From: Rhodamnia argentea
Taxonomy: Eukaryota > Streptophyta > Magnoliopsida > Myrtales > Myrtaceae
NCBI RefSeq assembly: GCF_020921035.1
Contig: NC_063154.1
Span: 9,198,501-9,262,500 of the forward strand
Length of the DNA stretch: 64,000 bases
Reading direction: 5' to 3'
A model generated the notes under the pieces. The model was given only the letters and a program-made list of their open reading frames with translations. It had not been told where the DNA came from and ran no database searches. Positions within the stretch are counted from its first letter, which is position 1; the number at the start of each line of letters is the position of its first letter. The translations under genes and the position numbers were made by a program. Positions 34,250 through 47,494 of this stretch are shown piece after piece.

Positions 34250-35070
34250 ATTATTATTTTTTTAGCCTAATAACTAAAAAAACTGCAACTTTAGCATTAG
34301 TCATAATTATATCCAAAACTTTTTTTGTATAAAAAAAATCCTCAACTTTTACTTTTATCTTAATTTTACCCGCCTAATATCCAAAAAAAATCTCAAACTT
34401 TAGCATCTATTCCAATTATATCCACAAAAAAAAAAATTGTCGCAAAGAAAAAAATTATCAACGTTTACTATTGTCCCAATTCTACTACCGTTAGTCTTCC
34501 ATCCATAATCACTATTAGTTAATTCTACGTGGCTCAAATTTTCTCACCAAACTTACCAATGAATCTTCAAAATTTGGAAAAAGTAGGTCAAGGACGATGA
34601 GATTTGAGATCGTTCGTCTAAATAATCATATCTCCATGTTTAACCGTTCTTTGGGTTGTTGAGTGTCGGTGAGAATTCGAAATGCGACGTCTTGAGTAGC
34701 TTTGTATCTCTCAGCTATGTGTAGGGGAACCAAACAACAAAATAGAAGTTGATGGGTCTTTTCATGTCGCTCTTTATGAAGTATAATTCATTAACGATGT
34801 GAAAATGCCACATATGATTAACTAAACAGTGATAGAATTAGGACAAAATTAAAAGTCGAGGGTATTTTGTGAGACAAACAAAAGTATTGGTTATAATTAG
34901 GACAAATGCTAAAGTTGAGGGTTTTTTTTTTTTTTTGTATTAGGCCTATATAATTGGGACAAAAGTAAAAGTTGAGAGTTTTTTATGAGACAAAAAAAGT
35001 TTTGGATATAATTGGGACATATGCTAAAGTTGGGATTTTTTTTTTTGTATTGGGCCTATTTTTTTTTATT
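34250..35070. mobile_element. Palindromic MITE with tandem units in both arms
   Basis: The left arm has units such as CAACTTTAGCATTAGTC and TTATATCCAAAACTTTTTTTG. The right arm has their reverse complements (CAAAAAAAGTTTTGGATATA, ACATATGCTAAAGTTG). The arms are about 240 bases each around a unique centre at 34500-34830. Confidence 0.7.
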
Positions 35071-35285
35071 GATATGTAAAATTGCTTAATTAAAATGAGT
35101 TTGCACCGTATATAAACTCCTTAACACTAATTTTTGTCGGTCCAAAATGTAAAAATATAATTTACAAGAGAAAAAAAAATGAAATGAAATGATGGAATAA
35201 GTTATAAAGGTTGGATGCTGTTAAGGGAAAGGAATGGAAAGTAATACATCATGAAATCAAGGTCCTTTGATGTATCTATAATTTA

Positions 35286-35981
35286 AATTGGGTTAATACC
35301 AAAAAGCTTCAAACAAGTATTTCTGTGATAAATTTAATCCAAATTAATTTTGAATCACCAAAAGCCCCAAACTATTGCTCATGTAACAAGTTTACCAAAA
35401 ACTAATTTTTTTATCACAAAAAACCCAAAAGCGATACATATGTGATCCATTTACTCTCGGTTAGCTTCCGTTAAATATTATTGTTAAATTGCTGAGATGA
35501 ATGACATATGATAATAACTCTGTTGACGTGAAAAGTTCACATGAAATTCACAACTCTCTCTTCTTGTTTTTTCAATTAGCCCCGATTTGAAAACAAATAG
35601 GGCTTATTCAATGTCTCGCTTAGCTCACGAAAATCCCTAGATCGTCTTCCAACGAACTTCGTTGATAAAGCTAGAAAATGATATGCTTCCCTTCGAACCA
35701 CTTTCAATCGATGCCACTGAACATCCCAATTTGGTAATTTGGATGAGTTATCCAAAAAATCTGGGAAAACAAGTCGAATGTGAGAATATTATTAGAGATA
35801 AAAGTGTGCTCAAACGAATTTGGATGCATAATTGTGAAGACAAAGATGACAATGAAGGAGTGCGAGAAGATTATCAAAGATAAAAGTGTGCTTCACTGAC
35901 TTCCGATGTATAATTATCAAGATGAAGACGACAATGAAGGAGTGTGCTCGATGAAGAGGAGGATGAATAAGGATTAGAGTG

Positions 35982-36044
<63 letters not shown>

Positions 36045-36243
36045 ATTTGTTTTAAAATAGGGCTAATTGAAGACAGGAAGATATTAATTTCCGCATAAAC
36101 TTGCCATGTCATCAGAATTATTGTCATATGTTATTCAATTCAGCAATTTCACGATAAAATTTGACGAAAGTTAAGAAGAGGTGAATATCTCGAATATACT
36201 AATTTAGGATTTTGGTTATCAGTTTGGGAATATTAACCCAATT
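35286..36243. mobile_element. Inverted-repeat element with 13-bp perfect ends
   Basis: AATTGGGTTAATA at 35286-35298 is exactly mirrored by TATTAACCCAATT at 36231-36243. Inner similarity includes GACATATGATAATAACTCTG on the left and its imperfect mirror near 36110-36130. A GA microsatellite of 57 bases lies at 35986-36042. The small ORF 35662-35883 shows no family. Confidence 0.65.
35986..36042. repeat. (GA)n microsatellite
   Basis: A perfect dinucleotide run of about 28 units; it is the source of the Ser-Leu repeat ORF on the minus strand. Confidence 0.95.
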
Positions 36244-36944
36244 AAATAAAATAAGGGATTGATGGGATAGAACAATAGATTATTTGATAAAAAGCCGAGC
36301 CCTCCAAAATCGCTCCTCTGATCCGAATAATTTTGGAAGGGATCGTAAAAGCCACGTAACATTAGCTCGAAATTCAAAAGTGTTCTCACAATAATTTTTG
36401 AAGATTTAATTATTTCAAATTAAATATATTTAATAAGTGTCCCATGACAATAAATTGAACAATAGAAGAAACAGAATTTCGGAGCGTCAAAGAAATCCGC
36501 AATAAATTCTCTCTCGGAATTGCTTCGGACCGCGGAGTTGCCAGCCTCGGAAATACAGAAGTTATCTTCGACCTCGGAAACCGCGATGCGACCACCTCCT
36601 CCTCCTCCTTCGCCTCGACACAGACACAGACCTAACTGATCCGCCAACTACCATTCTTCTCCTTCCCGATTTCCCTCTTTGCTGTTCGCACGCCAAAAAT
36701 TTTTTACGGGTCAAGTTTTTTCATCGCAATTCGCTAATAATTCGGTCGCTGACGTCGGGCTGCGTCAGGGAAATGTGAATCCTTTCCTTTGCCCACACTT
36801 CTTCCGTCCGTTTATATCTTCCTGTCAAAGCGTCTATCTGTCTATCCATCTCCTCGTCGATCGCTTCGGTGCCCGTTGTTCCTCAATTCGTCATCTTGAC
36901 TGTGTTGGGATTAGGAATCTCGTCTGGTGAGGAAGAAAGGAGAG

Positions 36945-39900
36945 ATGGGTTCTCAGGAAGAAGAGAGATTGCTCTTAGAAGACGGACTTCCGGAGGTATC
37001 TCGATTTCTTTTTTTGCCCTTTTTCCTTTTTCTTGCTTTAACTTTTGATCACCCATCTGCTTGTGCTCTCTGTTTCCTTGCTTCTTTTTTTCTTGGGTTA
37101 GATTTCGTTAGTTTGTGGTGGGTGTGTTTACAATTTGCTTATTCTGATGCTGAAAATTCTCTCAATTTGTTAGTTTATGAGCCTCAAGAGCTTAACTCGA
37201 TAATGAAAATTCAGCTGGCAGGTGTAAATGACGGCTGAAATTGGTCATACGTGTATCCTCAAAGTTATCGATTTTGTTGATCGGCGATGAGCGTCTTGGT
37301 TTCCTCTGTGTTCTGGGACTTTTGGATAGATGTCCATAGATATTGCCAAGTGTGCATTTTCTTTTCATTTAGAGGATCGTGCTTTGCTAGTAGCTGTCAT
37401 GATGAGTTTTGAACTTGTTTCAGCAGTGTAATTGCCAAATGGTTTGGAAATTAAGTTAATGGTTGGTCTAATTTTTTCTCAAATGCCGTCTGATGTGATT
37501 GCTGTGATTGCGGATTGAGCTTTGAAGCCGAAAGCAATAGAGGTCCTAAATGGCACTTGGATTGCCGCTAACCACCATTTTGTGGACAACACTAGGAGGT
37601 TTTGGTTTGGATAATTTCCTACAGTGAGGACCTGGTGACAAGTAGAAGACATCAGTTGTATTAGTTTGGTGTCTAGGAAAATACTATCTTACTGTGAAGG
37701 AGTATGCTCGTTGCAAAATGGTTGCAGTTCAGTTTAAATGGGATGAATTGCAGAATTTTTCTCTTCTTGCTCACTATTACTTACATTCTTGATTCTGTAC
37801 CGTGAAAAGAACTTTTATCCTTACTGATTCTGGTACATCTTAGCATCTTCTGAGGTGGATCTAGTGGCGGATTTTTCTCTTTTAAGTTGCTGATGTAATC
37901 ATTGCAATGTACTTGTTACCATGATTCACATGTCTTTCTATTTAGGGGCACCTTGAATTGGGGCTTGTGCAAGTCAGAGAGAGGAGATGAGATTGTTGTT
38001 TGCTTTGTAGTATTGGTTGTTCGATGATGATGAGTTATTTTACTCAGAGCTTGTAAAATGAAAGGAGCAGTCTCCCTAGAGTGTAAAGTTAAAAAAAAAA
38101 AAAAAAAGAGGCTTTAATAGTGCTAGCTGATGACACCAAGCTTTCTGCATCTCATTTTTTTTTGTTTTGGACATATTACCTCCTTCTCCATTAAGATATC
38201 AAAAATATAAAAACTCTTTGAAATTTTGTTCATGCGAATATCAGAACTGCTGATGCTATTTTATTCATCACATTTGAATTTTGTCACAGAAAAAGCAGAA
38301 TGGACTGTACACTGGAGATGGCTCTGTTGACATCAATGGAAATCCGGTTTTGAAGAGAAATACTGGGAATTGGAGAGCTTGTCCTTTCATCCTAGGTAAT
38401 CAAAAGATGATATTTGTTAATCTTGCATGAACTTTATTTTAGCGAATTCATTATGTATTAATATCTGGAACGGCGAAACACAGGCACTGAATGTTGTGAA
38501 CGTTTGGCCTTCTATGGGATTGCTACAAATCTTGTTAGTTATCTGACCAACAAAATGCACGAGGGAAATGTCTCTGCTGCAAGAAGCGTTACCACTTGGT
38601 CAGGCACTTGCTATCTTGCGCCTCTTATTGGAGCGGTGGTAGCAGATGCTTATTGGGGAAGATATTGGACGATTGCTGCCTTCTCCACAATTTACTTCTT
38701 TGTAAGTAGTCCAACTAATTTGTCACCTGGAAGCAGATACATGAGGAAATGAATAGGGTTGATTCACCATAAGAGATTCTATCCTCTTCAATATAATGTC
38801 AGATAAATAGATATCCTCAATACTTTCGTATTCTTATTGTCATCAACTTGTGGAGAAGTGGTATACCTTTGTTTGGATGATATCTTCTAAAGGTAGAGGG
38901 TAACTCCAAAACCTAAATTTAGCCACTGGTGCATCATATTGCTTCTAACTTCTGCTAGATTAGAATTATCAAAAAGTGTAGCTTTGTTGCTAATAACAAT
39001 TAGAACGAATTGCAGAATGTTGCATGCGCCGATTAAAACTGTGATACTCATACATCACACCTGGATTACAAAACAGTAACTTTGCATTTCTGTACTAAAG
39101 TTTGCTTTCTGTAGCATAACTATAGCTTTTGGTGAAAGTGTGTTCTTTCGGCATCACATCAGTGTGGATATATGGTGTAAAAGTTATAGGAATACAATAT
39201 TATTGGGGATTCAAGCTCTATGTTAGTTAGTCAGCGCTCCAGTTGTCAAGTAATGACCACATATTTAAAATGGGTGTTCAAAGTGCACTTCAATAGTTCA
39301 GTATTGTTTGCTAGAGCTATCATCATTTCCTAAAAAAGTAACCTTTCTCAATATCAACACTAATTGAGGCACTATTCTTCTTCTTGGTGCTTAATGGGAA
39401 GGCATTAAAAATCATGTCATGATTATTCATAGGACCTGTCTTCTTTTAACAGTGGCTTTAGTCTTTAACTTATAGAATTGCAATACTTCTAGTTAAAGGA
39501 AACAGAGTCATAAGTATTCCTTTGGACAGAAGCAAACACGTTGTCAAAAGGCACAACTGAAGTCATAAGTATTTTCTGGCCAAAAAAAGAAGTGATAAGT
39601 GTTTTGAAGAGGGGCCAAACTATAGCTTATTTGTCTGACATGCTGTGTGTTTATGTAAATTGGCTATACTGCGTAGGATAGCATTTTTGCTCAACAAGAG
39701 TAAGAAACAATAGTGTGGCAAGACTTACCAAAAAAAAAAGAGTGTGGCAAGACATGAGTAAATGATCAATTGATGGAGTGATCTTCTCGTATCTTGCACT
39801 TGTACTTGTTTTCTCTTACAATGACTCACTCTTCATGTGCATGTGCATGGCCTATGGGCTTGCATGAGGAGGAGCAAGAATCTTGTTCTTACAAAAACTG

Positions 39901-42052
39901 CCCGCTTGAAATTTATCTGTATTCTTGTACAGGGAATGTGTACCTTGACTCTTTCTGCAACCGTTCCAGCATTGAAGCCTGTAGAATGTGTTGGTTCTTT
40001 ATGCCCGACAGCTACCCCAGCACAGTATGCAGTGTTTTTCTTCGGACTCTATCTGATTGCCCTGGGAACTGGTGGGATCAAGCCATGCGTGTCGTCTTTT
40101 GGAGCAGACCAGTTTGATGACACTGATCCTAGAGAGAGGATGAAGAAAGGATCCTTTTTTAACTGGTTTTACTTTTCCATTAACATCGGTGCTCTTATTT
40201 CCAGTAGCTTGTTGGTTTGGACTCAAGAAAATGCTGGCTGGGGCTGGGGATTTGGTATTCCTGCATTATTCATGGGGATTGCTATCGCCAGTTTCTTCTC
40301 AGGCACGCCTCTTTATCGTTTCCAGAGACCGGGGGGCAGTCCCATCACACGGATGTGCCAGGTTTTAGTTGCCTCGTTTCATAAGTGGAACATCAAGGTA
40401 CCTGAAGATGGTAGTCTCCTTTACGAAACGCAAACCTCGGCGATTGAAGGAAGTCGTAAACTGGGGCACACCGATGAACTGAAGTATGTTTTACTCCTCC
40501 AAACCTCATCTTGGAACCTCTATATTAGTCTATGGATGATTGGGTCTGCATTTTAAAGTAAAAGAGAATGGCATCAAGTTTGGCTCTTTTTTATTATTAG
40601 CCATTTCTTAAAGCTAAAGAGTGCATATATATTTCTTTTGAACTTTGCGTAGGTTTGTCTTTTAGAGTTTTATGATTTCATAAATATATGAAAAAACATC
40701 TTGATCATTTGTAGCTTGGGTTATTATGGTCTTCCTGTGTTGTCCAAGAAGCTAATTGAAGTTTGTTCTACCAAACATGTACTACTAATAGACCTCGGGA
40801 TGACTCTTGAAGAGATCTTGATTATATGGATCGGGCAAAGGACATATCTCTAGACGAGTTCCAATAGTATAACAAAACCCATGTAAGCAATGCTGTTGTC
40901 TTCCTGTTGCCATTGGTGCAAATGTGTGCTACGAATGATTCCACTGCTGATTTGTGCGTTGTATATACATTATCTCATAGAGACATATTTAAGATTGTTA
41001 GGATAGGATAAGTCTCCTTGTCTGTCAACTCTGTTGGTGCTGCCTGAGTAGATGATGAAGGCACTTGAGCGTTTACCCTTGGTGGCTGCCGCTAGTATTA
41101 TGAGATGCATGATTTGTCCCTGGTAAAGTTTTGCATGCTTCTGTTGATTTCTGACCACTATGCTCGCTATTTGACTGTGGTCAACTTGAATACAAGAATG
41201 GGGATGATTCTCAAACTTGATGTCGCTTGCAGATGTCTCGACAAAGCTGCTGTACTCTCAGATGCAGAGGCAAAAAGTGGGGACTACAACTCGTGGAGGC
41301 TGTGTACGGTGACACAAGTGGAGGAGCTCAAGATTCTAATCCGCATGTTCCCCATCTGGGCCACTGGAATCGTGTTCTCCGCTGTTTACGCACAGATGTC
41401 CACAATGTTCGTGGAGCAAGGCATGATGATGGATACCACTGTCGGTTCCTTCACCATCCCGCCGGCATCCCTCTCCACATTCGATGTCATCAGCGTGATC
41501 TTCTGGGTCCCGGTATATGACAGCGTCGTCGTTCCCATTGCCCGAAAATTCACTGGAAAGGAACGTGGATTTTCGGAATTGCAGCGGATGGGGATTGGCC
41601 TCTTTATCTCTATGCTCGCAATGTTAGCGGCTGCTGTGGTGGAGATAAAGAGGCTGCAATTGGCTCGGGAGCTTGGTTTGGCCCACCAGGATGTGGCGGT
41701 CCCACTCAGCATCTTGTGGCAGATACCCCAATACTTTCTTATTGGTGCAGCTGAGGTTTGTACCTTCATTGGACAGCTCGAGTTTTTCTACGATCAGTCT
41801 CCTGATGCCATGCGGAGCCTGTGCAGCGCACTCGCGCTCTTGACAACTGCGCTAGGTAATTACTTGAGCTCTTTGATTTTGACACTTGTGACGTACTTCA
41901 CGACTTCTGGTGGCAAGGCCGGGTGGATTCCAGATAACTTGAACGAGGGGCATCTTGATTATTATTTCTGGCTGCTGGCTGGACTCAGCTTCTCGAACTT
42001 GCTGGTCTACTTCGTTTGTGCCAAAAAGTACAAGCACAAAAGGGCCACTTGA
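36945..42052 (+). CDS. NPF8.3: NPF8/PTR2-type proton-coupled peptide transporter
   Basis: This is a peptide/nitrate transporter family (NPF, formerly PTR) protein that moves di- and tripeptides with protons across a membrane. Five exons join in frame: 36945-36995, 38290-38395, 38484-38701, 39933-40483 and 41233-42052, giving 581 residues. The first exon encodes [17 protein letters not shown], similar to Arabidopsis PTR2 (NPF8.3). Visible motifs are the proton-coupling ECCER in helix 1, [19 protein letters not shown], the PTR signature [32 protein letters not shown], and [14 protein letters not shown]. All introns are GT-AG, with lengths 1294, 88, 1231 and 749. The length fits the family's twelve-helix fold. 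It is expected in the tonoplast or plasma membrane; the orthology to NPF8.3 rather than another NPF8 is from overall similarity that I recall. Confidence 0.93.
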
Positions 42053-43011
42053 GGCTTGCTCCAAGTCTTTTACATGATGAATCCGTCAAGATGATTCGGC
42101 CCTTACTGTATATAGGAATTAAGCAGGTCATTTGCTTATGTACTCGTCCGACAAACAATAATCGCTGCAGTTTCATCTGATTTATTCCTCTTTCTCTCGG
42201 CGTGCTATGTTTTCTTGTGTGCCGAATGTGCTTAAAGATTTGTGTGTGGCGGATCTAAGATGCTGTAATCAATTTCGCTGCTGTTTTTACCGTCCATTTG
42301 TCCTAAATCTCAAACATTTCCCATGTTTGCCATTGGTGATCTAGTCTAAAAACCTGCTCAAGCGAAAATCTTTTGCCTGTAAAAGTTAGGAGCAGTCACT
42401 GGTTTTTGGGAACATTACAGCTGAATGGAGAAGGGTAATGATACTCGGATTGAACATTGATATGAACTTCTGCTGCTCTGTCCGATTGCATCGATTCGGG
42501 TTCACCCACATTTTACTTTGGTACCTAAGGTTGGCTTCATTGTTGCCAATGCTTGTCTAGAATTGGCCAGGTTTCGACACTCAGAATCGATATCTCTAGT
42601 GCATACAAAAACGGTGTCTGAACAAGAATGAAACCGGAAAATTCTGTTATCGATAGGATTTGTTTGTCCGACAAATTCGCATGGTCATGTCAAGGTTGAA
42701 ATGTGGAATTGAGAAATGGGTCCAATTGACTGGAAGACCTGAACTAAACTTCGACAACTTCAGATGATGACCAATTAGCTTAAGAAAAATACCCAACTTT
42801 TAGGCATTGTCGCGAAATTAACACCCAACTTTCAAACATCTCAGAAAAACTCGCAAGCCTTGTTCCATTGCTGTAAATCGAACACGGACTTTAAATCGTC
42901 TCGAAAGAATTACATAAGTCTTCCCTCACGTAATAAACCCCAAAAAAAGACATCCTTTATTGGTCGTTTATCCTGTCACAACGGACCGTCCATCTTTTCT
43001 TTATTGATAGA
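42053..43011. other. NPF 3' UTR and intergenic sequence
   Basis: The first 100-200 bases are probably the NPF 3' UTR. The rest has no gene. Words such as ACCCAACTTT recur near 42790-42830, suggesting an old repeat. Confidence 0.4.
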
Positions 43012-43524
43012 TTACTGAAAAAATTATCCAAAAAGTCCTAAATCTAGTGCACTTTTGTCAATTCAATCCCAAATCTTTTCATTTTGCCGATTGAGTCTTA
43101 AACCTCTACATTTTTGCCAATTGAGTTCATTAGACTAATTTTGGCTAAAAATCACCGGCGTGAGAACTAGTTGCCCATGCCCGCTCAGGCAAACGTCGCC
43201 CACACCTGGCGAGCCTCACCGAGGGCCGGTGACCTCCACTAGCCATCAACAAGGCTCGACAGAGGGGAAACAAAAAAATAAAAAATAAAAAATGAATTTT
43301 TTTTTAAAAATATTAAAATATTATTAAAAATTATCTACGTCGGTGCCGGCCGTGCCGTGTGGGATTTTCGAGGTCCACGTCAATAATTTCCGGCCAAAAT
43401 TGATAAGATGGACTCAATTGCAAAATTCGAAAAGGTTGAAAATTTCAATAGGCAAAATTAAAAAAATTAGAATTGAATTGACAAAAGTACAACAAATTTA
43501 GGACTTTTTGGACAATCTTCTCCA
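43012..43524. mobile_element. Mutator-like MITE, 17729 family
   Basis: The left end (AATTATCCAAAAAGTCCTAA) mirrors the right end (TTAGGACTTTTTGGACAAT). Both ends carry CAATTCAATCCC-type tandem units, and the centre holds a GC-rich patch at 43150-43260. About 513 bp, non-coding. Confidence 0.78.
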
Positions 43525-43680
43525 TCACTGCTAGCTACTTTCAAACTGTGAGCCAACCAATGTCTTGCATTATGTGCATACCACTGTTTGTTTGCCATCG
43601 TATAAATGTTGTTTAATGTGGCTGTTCTTCTATGCAACTATCAATTTTCATCATGACATAATCATAGACTTGTAATTTAT

Positions 43681-44010
43681 GAAAAAGAGTTATCCAATTA
43701 GTCCTAAACCTATTGTAAAGATGTCAATTCGTTCCTAAACTTTTCAATTTTGCCAATTTAGTTTGAAACCTTTGTGCGAAACTCCAATATAGTCATTCTG
43801 GTCAATTTGAAAATCGCCAATGTGGCAATCCGGTCATTGTCGAATGTCTTATGTGGTACGCCGTCACTCCAGCGATTTCTAGTAAAAATTAGCCGAAAGA
43901 ACTGCATTTGAATGACACGCGAAGGGTCGGGACTCAATTGCAAAATTAGAATGTTTAGGATTGAATCAACATCAGTATAATATGTTTATCACCGATCGGG
44001 CAATTCTCTA
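43681..44010. mobile_element. Shorter MITE of the same family
   Basis: The left end (GTTATCCAATTAGTCCTAAA) and the tandem units at 43700-43800 are mirrored at 43930-44010 (TTTAGGATTGAATCAAC, CGGGCAATTCTC). The right end is more degraded. Confidence 0.6.
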
Positions 44011-46896
44011 ATAAATGAAGCAAAATTGTTGAGGATTTATCACCTCACATGATCCGCTTTTGGCATCCCCACAGCAAACCTCGTTTTGGTTCCACAGCAA
44101 GAGTCAAGACCTTGGAATTATAAATCACCTAACACATAATTTGTCTTTAATTCATCTGTCATCATCATCATATAATGCCTCGATTTAGTCAAACGTGGGC
44201 ATGCCCTAGTACATCCAAAAAGAGAAAAGATCTTGGGCCTTTGACAATTTTGGTCCTCATTCCCAATTCTCATTCCATGGAATTCTCTCCGTTTGTCTTT
44301 CGTCAAATTTTCCACAAGAGCCGTCACATTCATGCAAAGAAAATGAAAGTTAAAGAGGAGTGCGGAAAACAGCTAAGACCAACTCAATTAGCCAGATGAT
44401 GACACAATTAGTTCATTTAGTGTTCTTTTAGTGTTCCGGACCTATAATTTAGCGCACTAAGCTAATTTCGCCTTCTGGGTCTATTCAAAAGAAGGTATCT
44501 ACATCAGAAATAATAGGGATATTTGTGGAAATTATAACTTATTTTGGACTTAATTCAAGAGGCCATTCAGAATAAAATAATAAAAACCACGAGATTGTTT
44601 CTTTATTGATGTACGGAACCTTCGTAACGAGAAGATCCGAGAAGGAGCTACTTCAAAACTCGACTTCATCGACATATTTATTTAGACTCATCTTCACTCA
44701 AAAGTTTAAGATGATTAATTATATATGAGCCAATTCGGGTATATTCATTTCGACCAAAGAAAAAACTCTGGTATATCTGTAATTTATTTTATTAGCTTAA
44801 GCCATCAACTACATGAGATTCCTCGTTGGTGCGGATCAAGTCCATCGTTGTTCTCTCTTGTTGAACCTGTGAAGCAGATAGTGGCGATTCAAATGTAGAG
44901 AACCCTATCTAATTCCTCGCCTTTGATTATCGAGCACGAAAAGTCAAAGGTTGCTGCAGGGACCCACTTCATGCATCAACTTTCTCACGTGTCGCCTGGA
45001 TCAACAGGTGGCCACGGCCACATTGGTCAAATTGTTAAAAAAAGTTCGACAGGAAACCGTGGGACTGCCCCCGAAATGAACAAGGTCAATGCGTGCATGT
45101 ATGTCCCCTGCCTTGATTTACGGTCTCTTTCGAGAGAGAAATTATTCGAAGTTGGTCCACAAGAGCTGTAACTCCGGAACAACCAAAGAAAAAAGAACAA
45201 ATAATAATAAAGGGCATGGCATCTTGAAGAGGAACATATGTCTGGGATTACAGGCAAATTGGAATGAAATGTCAAACCTCCAATATTTTTTCTTGTAATG
45301 GAATTAAATACGGCATTGAAAAAGCTCATGTGGATGGATGTTTTTCCTCGATATAGATTGCTAGGAACTGAACCAGTTGTATCATATGGCATGTAGGTAT
45401 CTAAACACAGTACCAATATGACTTACTAATTATGCCGGTGCCTCCGTATAGTTAAATTTCTCATTCCGGAATAGTTGTATAATATGCTTTCGAAAATTTC
45501 AATCAATGCACGGGGTCACAAGAGATAGAAGATCAACTGGTGCAAGGTTCGGTAATGATTCCCGGAAGAAGAGCGAGCTCGGTTCTCCTACACCAGTGTG
45601 GCACCACCTGACTTCATGTGTCCCTTTCCCTAACTTCCCCGGATAGGATCTATTTGTTTGGCGCTTTGATCGTAATCGTCCCTAGCAGAGGTTGATTTGC
45701 GTTAATTGGACGTCTTATAATCTTATAATGATTTTGATTCCCGGGCGTGACACTAGTAAACAATTCTCTTTAGGTTAACCTAGAAAGTTAGAATGAAATG
45801 GGCCACTCCCAACGTCTTTCTTTGAACGGACCTCTCAGCACTACATTCTGTGGAGCAGGTTGAGAGCTGTGAATTCACTTTTGTTTGTTGAAAAGTAATA
45901 GAACAACTCCCTCTTCATGGACTTCATTGCATCACGAGATTTCAACAGCACATGATAGGGAGAATAATCTTTTATTATGTCATTTGAGAGTATCACGTGA
46001 CGGTACTCGTGTATTCATAAGAATTGTCATTCTTAGGAATAATCCATCACCCAGTTCCTTCCTCTTTCCATTTAATTTCCGCTTGTTGAGATTGGACGCA
46101 TGTCTACTTCTCCTTGTGGAATTGGTGAGATGTTGAAAACCCTAGCTCTTCAATGGATCACATCCCTTCTTGTCGAAGAGCAACCGTGTAAAGGTCAACT
46201 GCGGATGCAAAAGGGTCTATGGATCTTTAGCGTCATCTCTGAGGCATCGAAATTATGTGCACGTCTGTTGCGATAAACACCAAAAAGGTTGCCTTTGGAA
46301 TGACGTTGGACACATCTTAACTCGGTCAAACCAATGTGTAATGTTTGAGGTTCTTTTGCTGGGGGTTGCGTCTTCTACGTGGAGACGGTGCCTACTCTTG
46401 AAAAGCGTTGTACTGATACAAAGCTAGTTTGTGTGGGATTCCACTCTCTTGACATAATTAGATGTGTTGAATTTGTTCGCTGAAGCCACCATAATTGATT
46501 CAATAACTTTTGCATGTTGTTATGTCAACCCCTTTGAATTTCAAGTCAGTTTCAGCTCATGCAAAACATGCAAGATTAGTCATTCGGCGAGACTAATCTA
46601 GTCTCGTTTTACTACATTATACTACCATTCATACTTCAAGAAACAAGAACCTACATTGAGCCCGAAAAAAATTGCACGTCCTAAATAATCTTGGCCTACC
46701 AAATATTGCGAATGAGAGACTTTATGAATTTAGAGAGAAAAAATGAGAACATTTTCAAATAAAACTGATGAACCTTTCTGACAGCAAATGAGGCAAGTAG
46801 GCTTTGGTAAACGCAAAAGATGAAGAAAAAAAGGAAGAAACATACCAACCTAATAAATAGGAGATGGGCTTTTGGTATGTTGACGACTTTGGCACC

Positions 46897-46943
<47 letters not shown>

Positions 46944-47494
46944 AAGGTCACAGCGGAGCAGGTGGAGTTATATGTGTGTGTTTACAGATTGGGCAATGAT
47001 GGCAATTCTCTCTGTCTTACCTCCTTTTACAGTAGTCTTTTCTCATGGATGCAATAACTTTTGACCTTTGATGCAAGAGCAGATCAGGATCAGAGATTTC
47101 ATGAGTATATCTTCCATTATAAGGAGTCTCTCTCTCACATAGACACTAAAGTTCAGACATGACCTTTTCCTTTAAAAACACAGCAAACGACAGAGCTTCA
47201 AAAGAAGTAACCCACATCCTAAGTCCAACCCTCTGTCTGCATCTCTTGTGGATCAATCAGTAGAAGCAAAGGCAAAGCAAGCTAAAGTGGGATGGCTGCA
47301 TGTGATAACTCCACATTCATGTAAGGCAGCGAGTGTGTCGAGTTCGAGGGCGTTTGTAAGAGAGGTACCTCCTTTTCGGAGATGATGACACTGATATAAG
47401 CACGGTATATCTCAGCAAAGAGACAATTTGCTCATAGCCATAAATTTATCAGTGAAACTTTCACTTTGAGAGGGAGAGAAAGGGAGGGAGATTG
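44011..47494. other. Intergenic sequence upstream of the GARP gene
   Basis: I see no supportable gene. ORFs on both strands (for example 45027-45416, 45885-46136, 46170-46427) have no domain and no splicing context. A (GA)20 microsatellite lies at 46901-46941. The last few hundred bases hold the promoter and 5' UTR of the GARP gene, with GA-rich words just before its ATG. Confidence 0.4.
46901..46941. repeat. (GA)20 microsatellite
   Basis: A perfect GA run about 550 bases upstream of the GARP start. GA runs are common in plant promoters, but no function can be claimed. Confidence 0.95.

Noticed and set aside
35662..36127. ORFs at 35662-35883 (+) and 35810-36127 (minus)
   Set aside because: Both lie inside the inverted-repeat element; the minus one is mostly the GA microsatellite read as Ser-Leu.
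36410..36647. Minus-strand ORFs just upstream of the NPF gene
   Set aside because: No domain; the sequence is better explained as promoter and 5' UTR of the NPF gene.
39794..40117. Alternative ORF at the start of NPF exon 4
   Set aside because: It is out of frame with the transporter; the acceptor at 39931-39932 and the conserved protein define the real exon.
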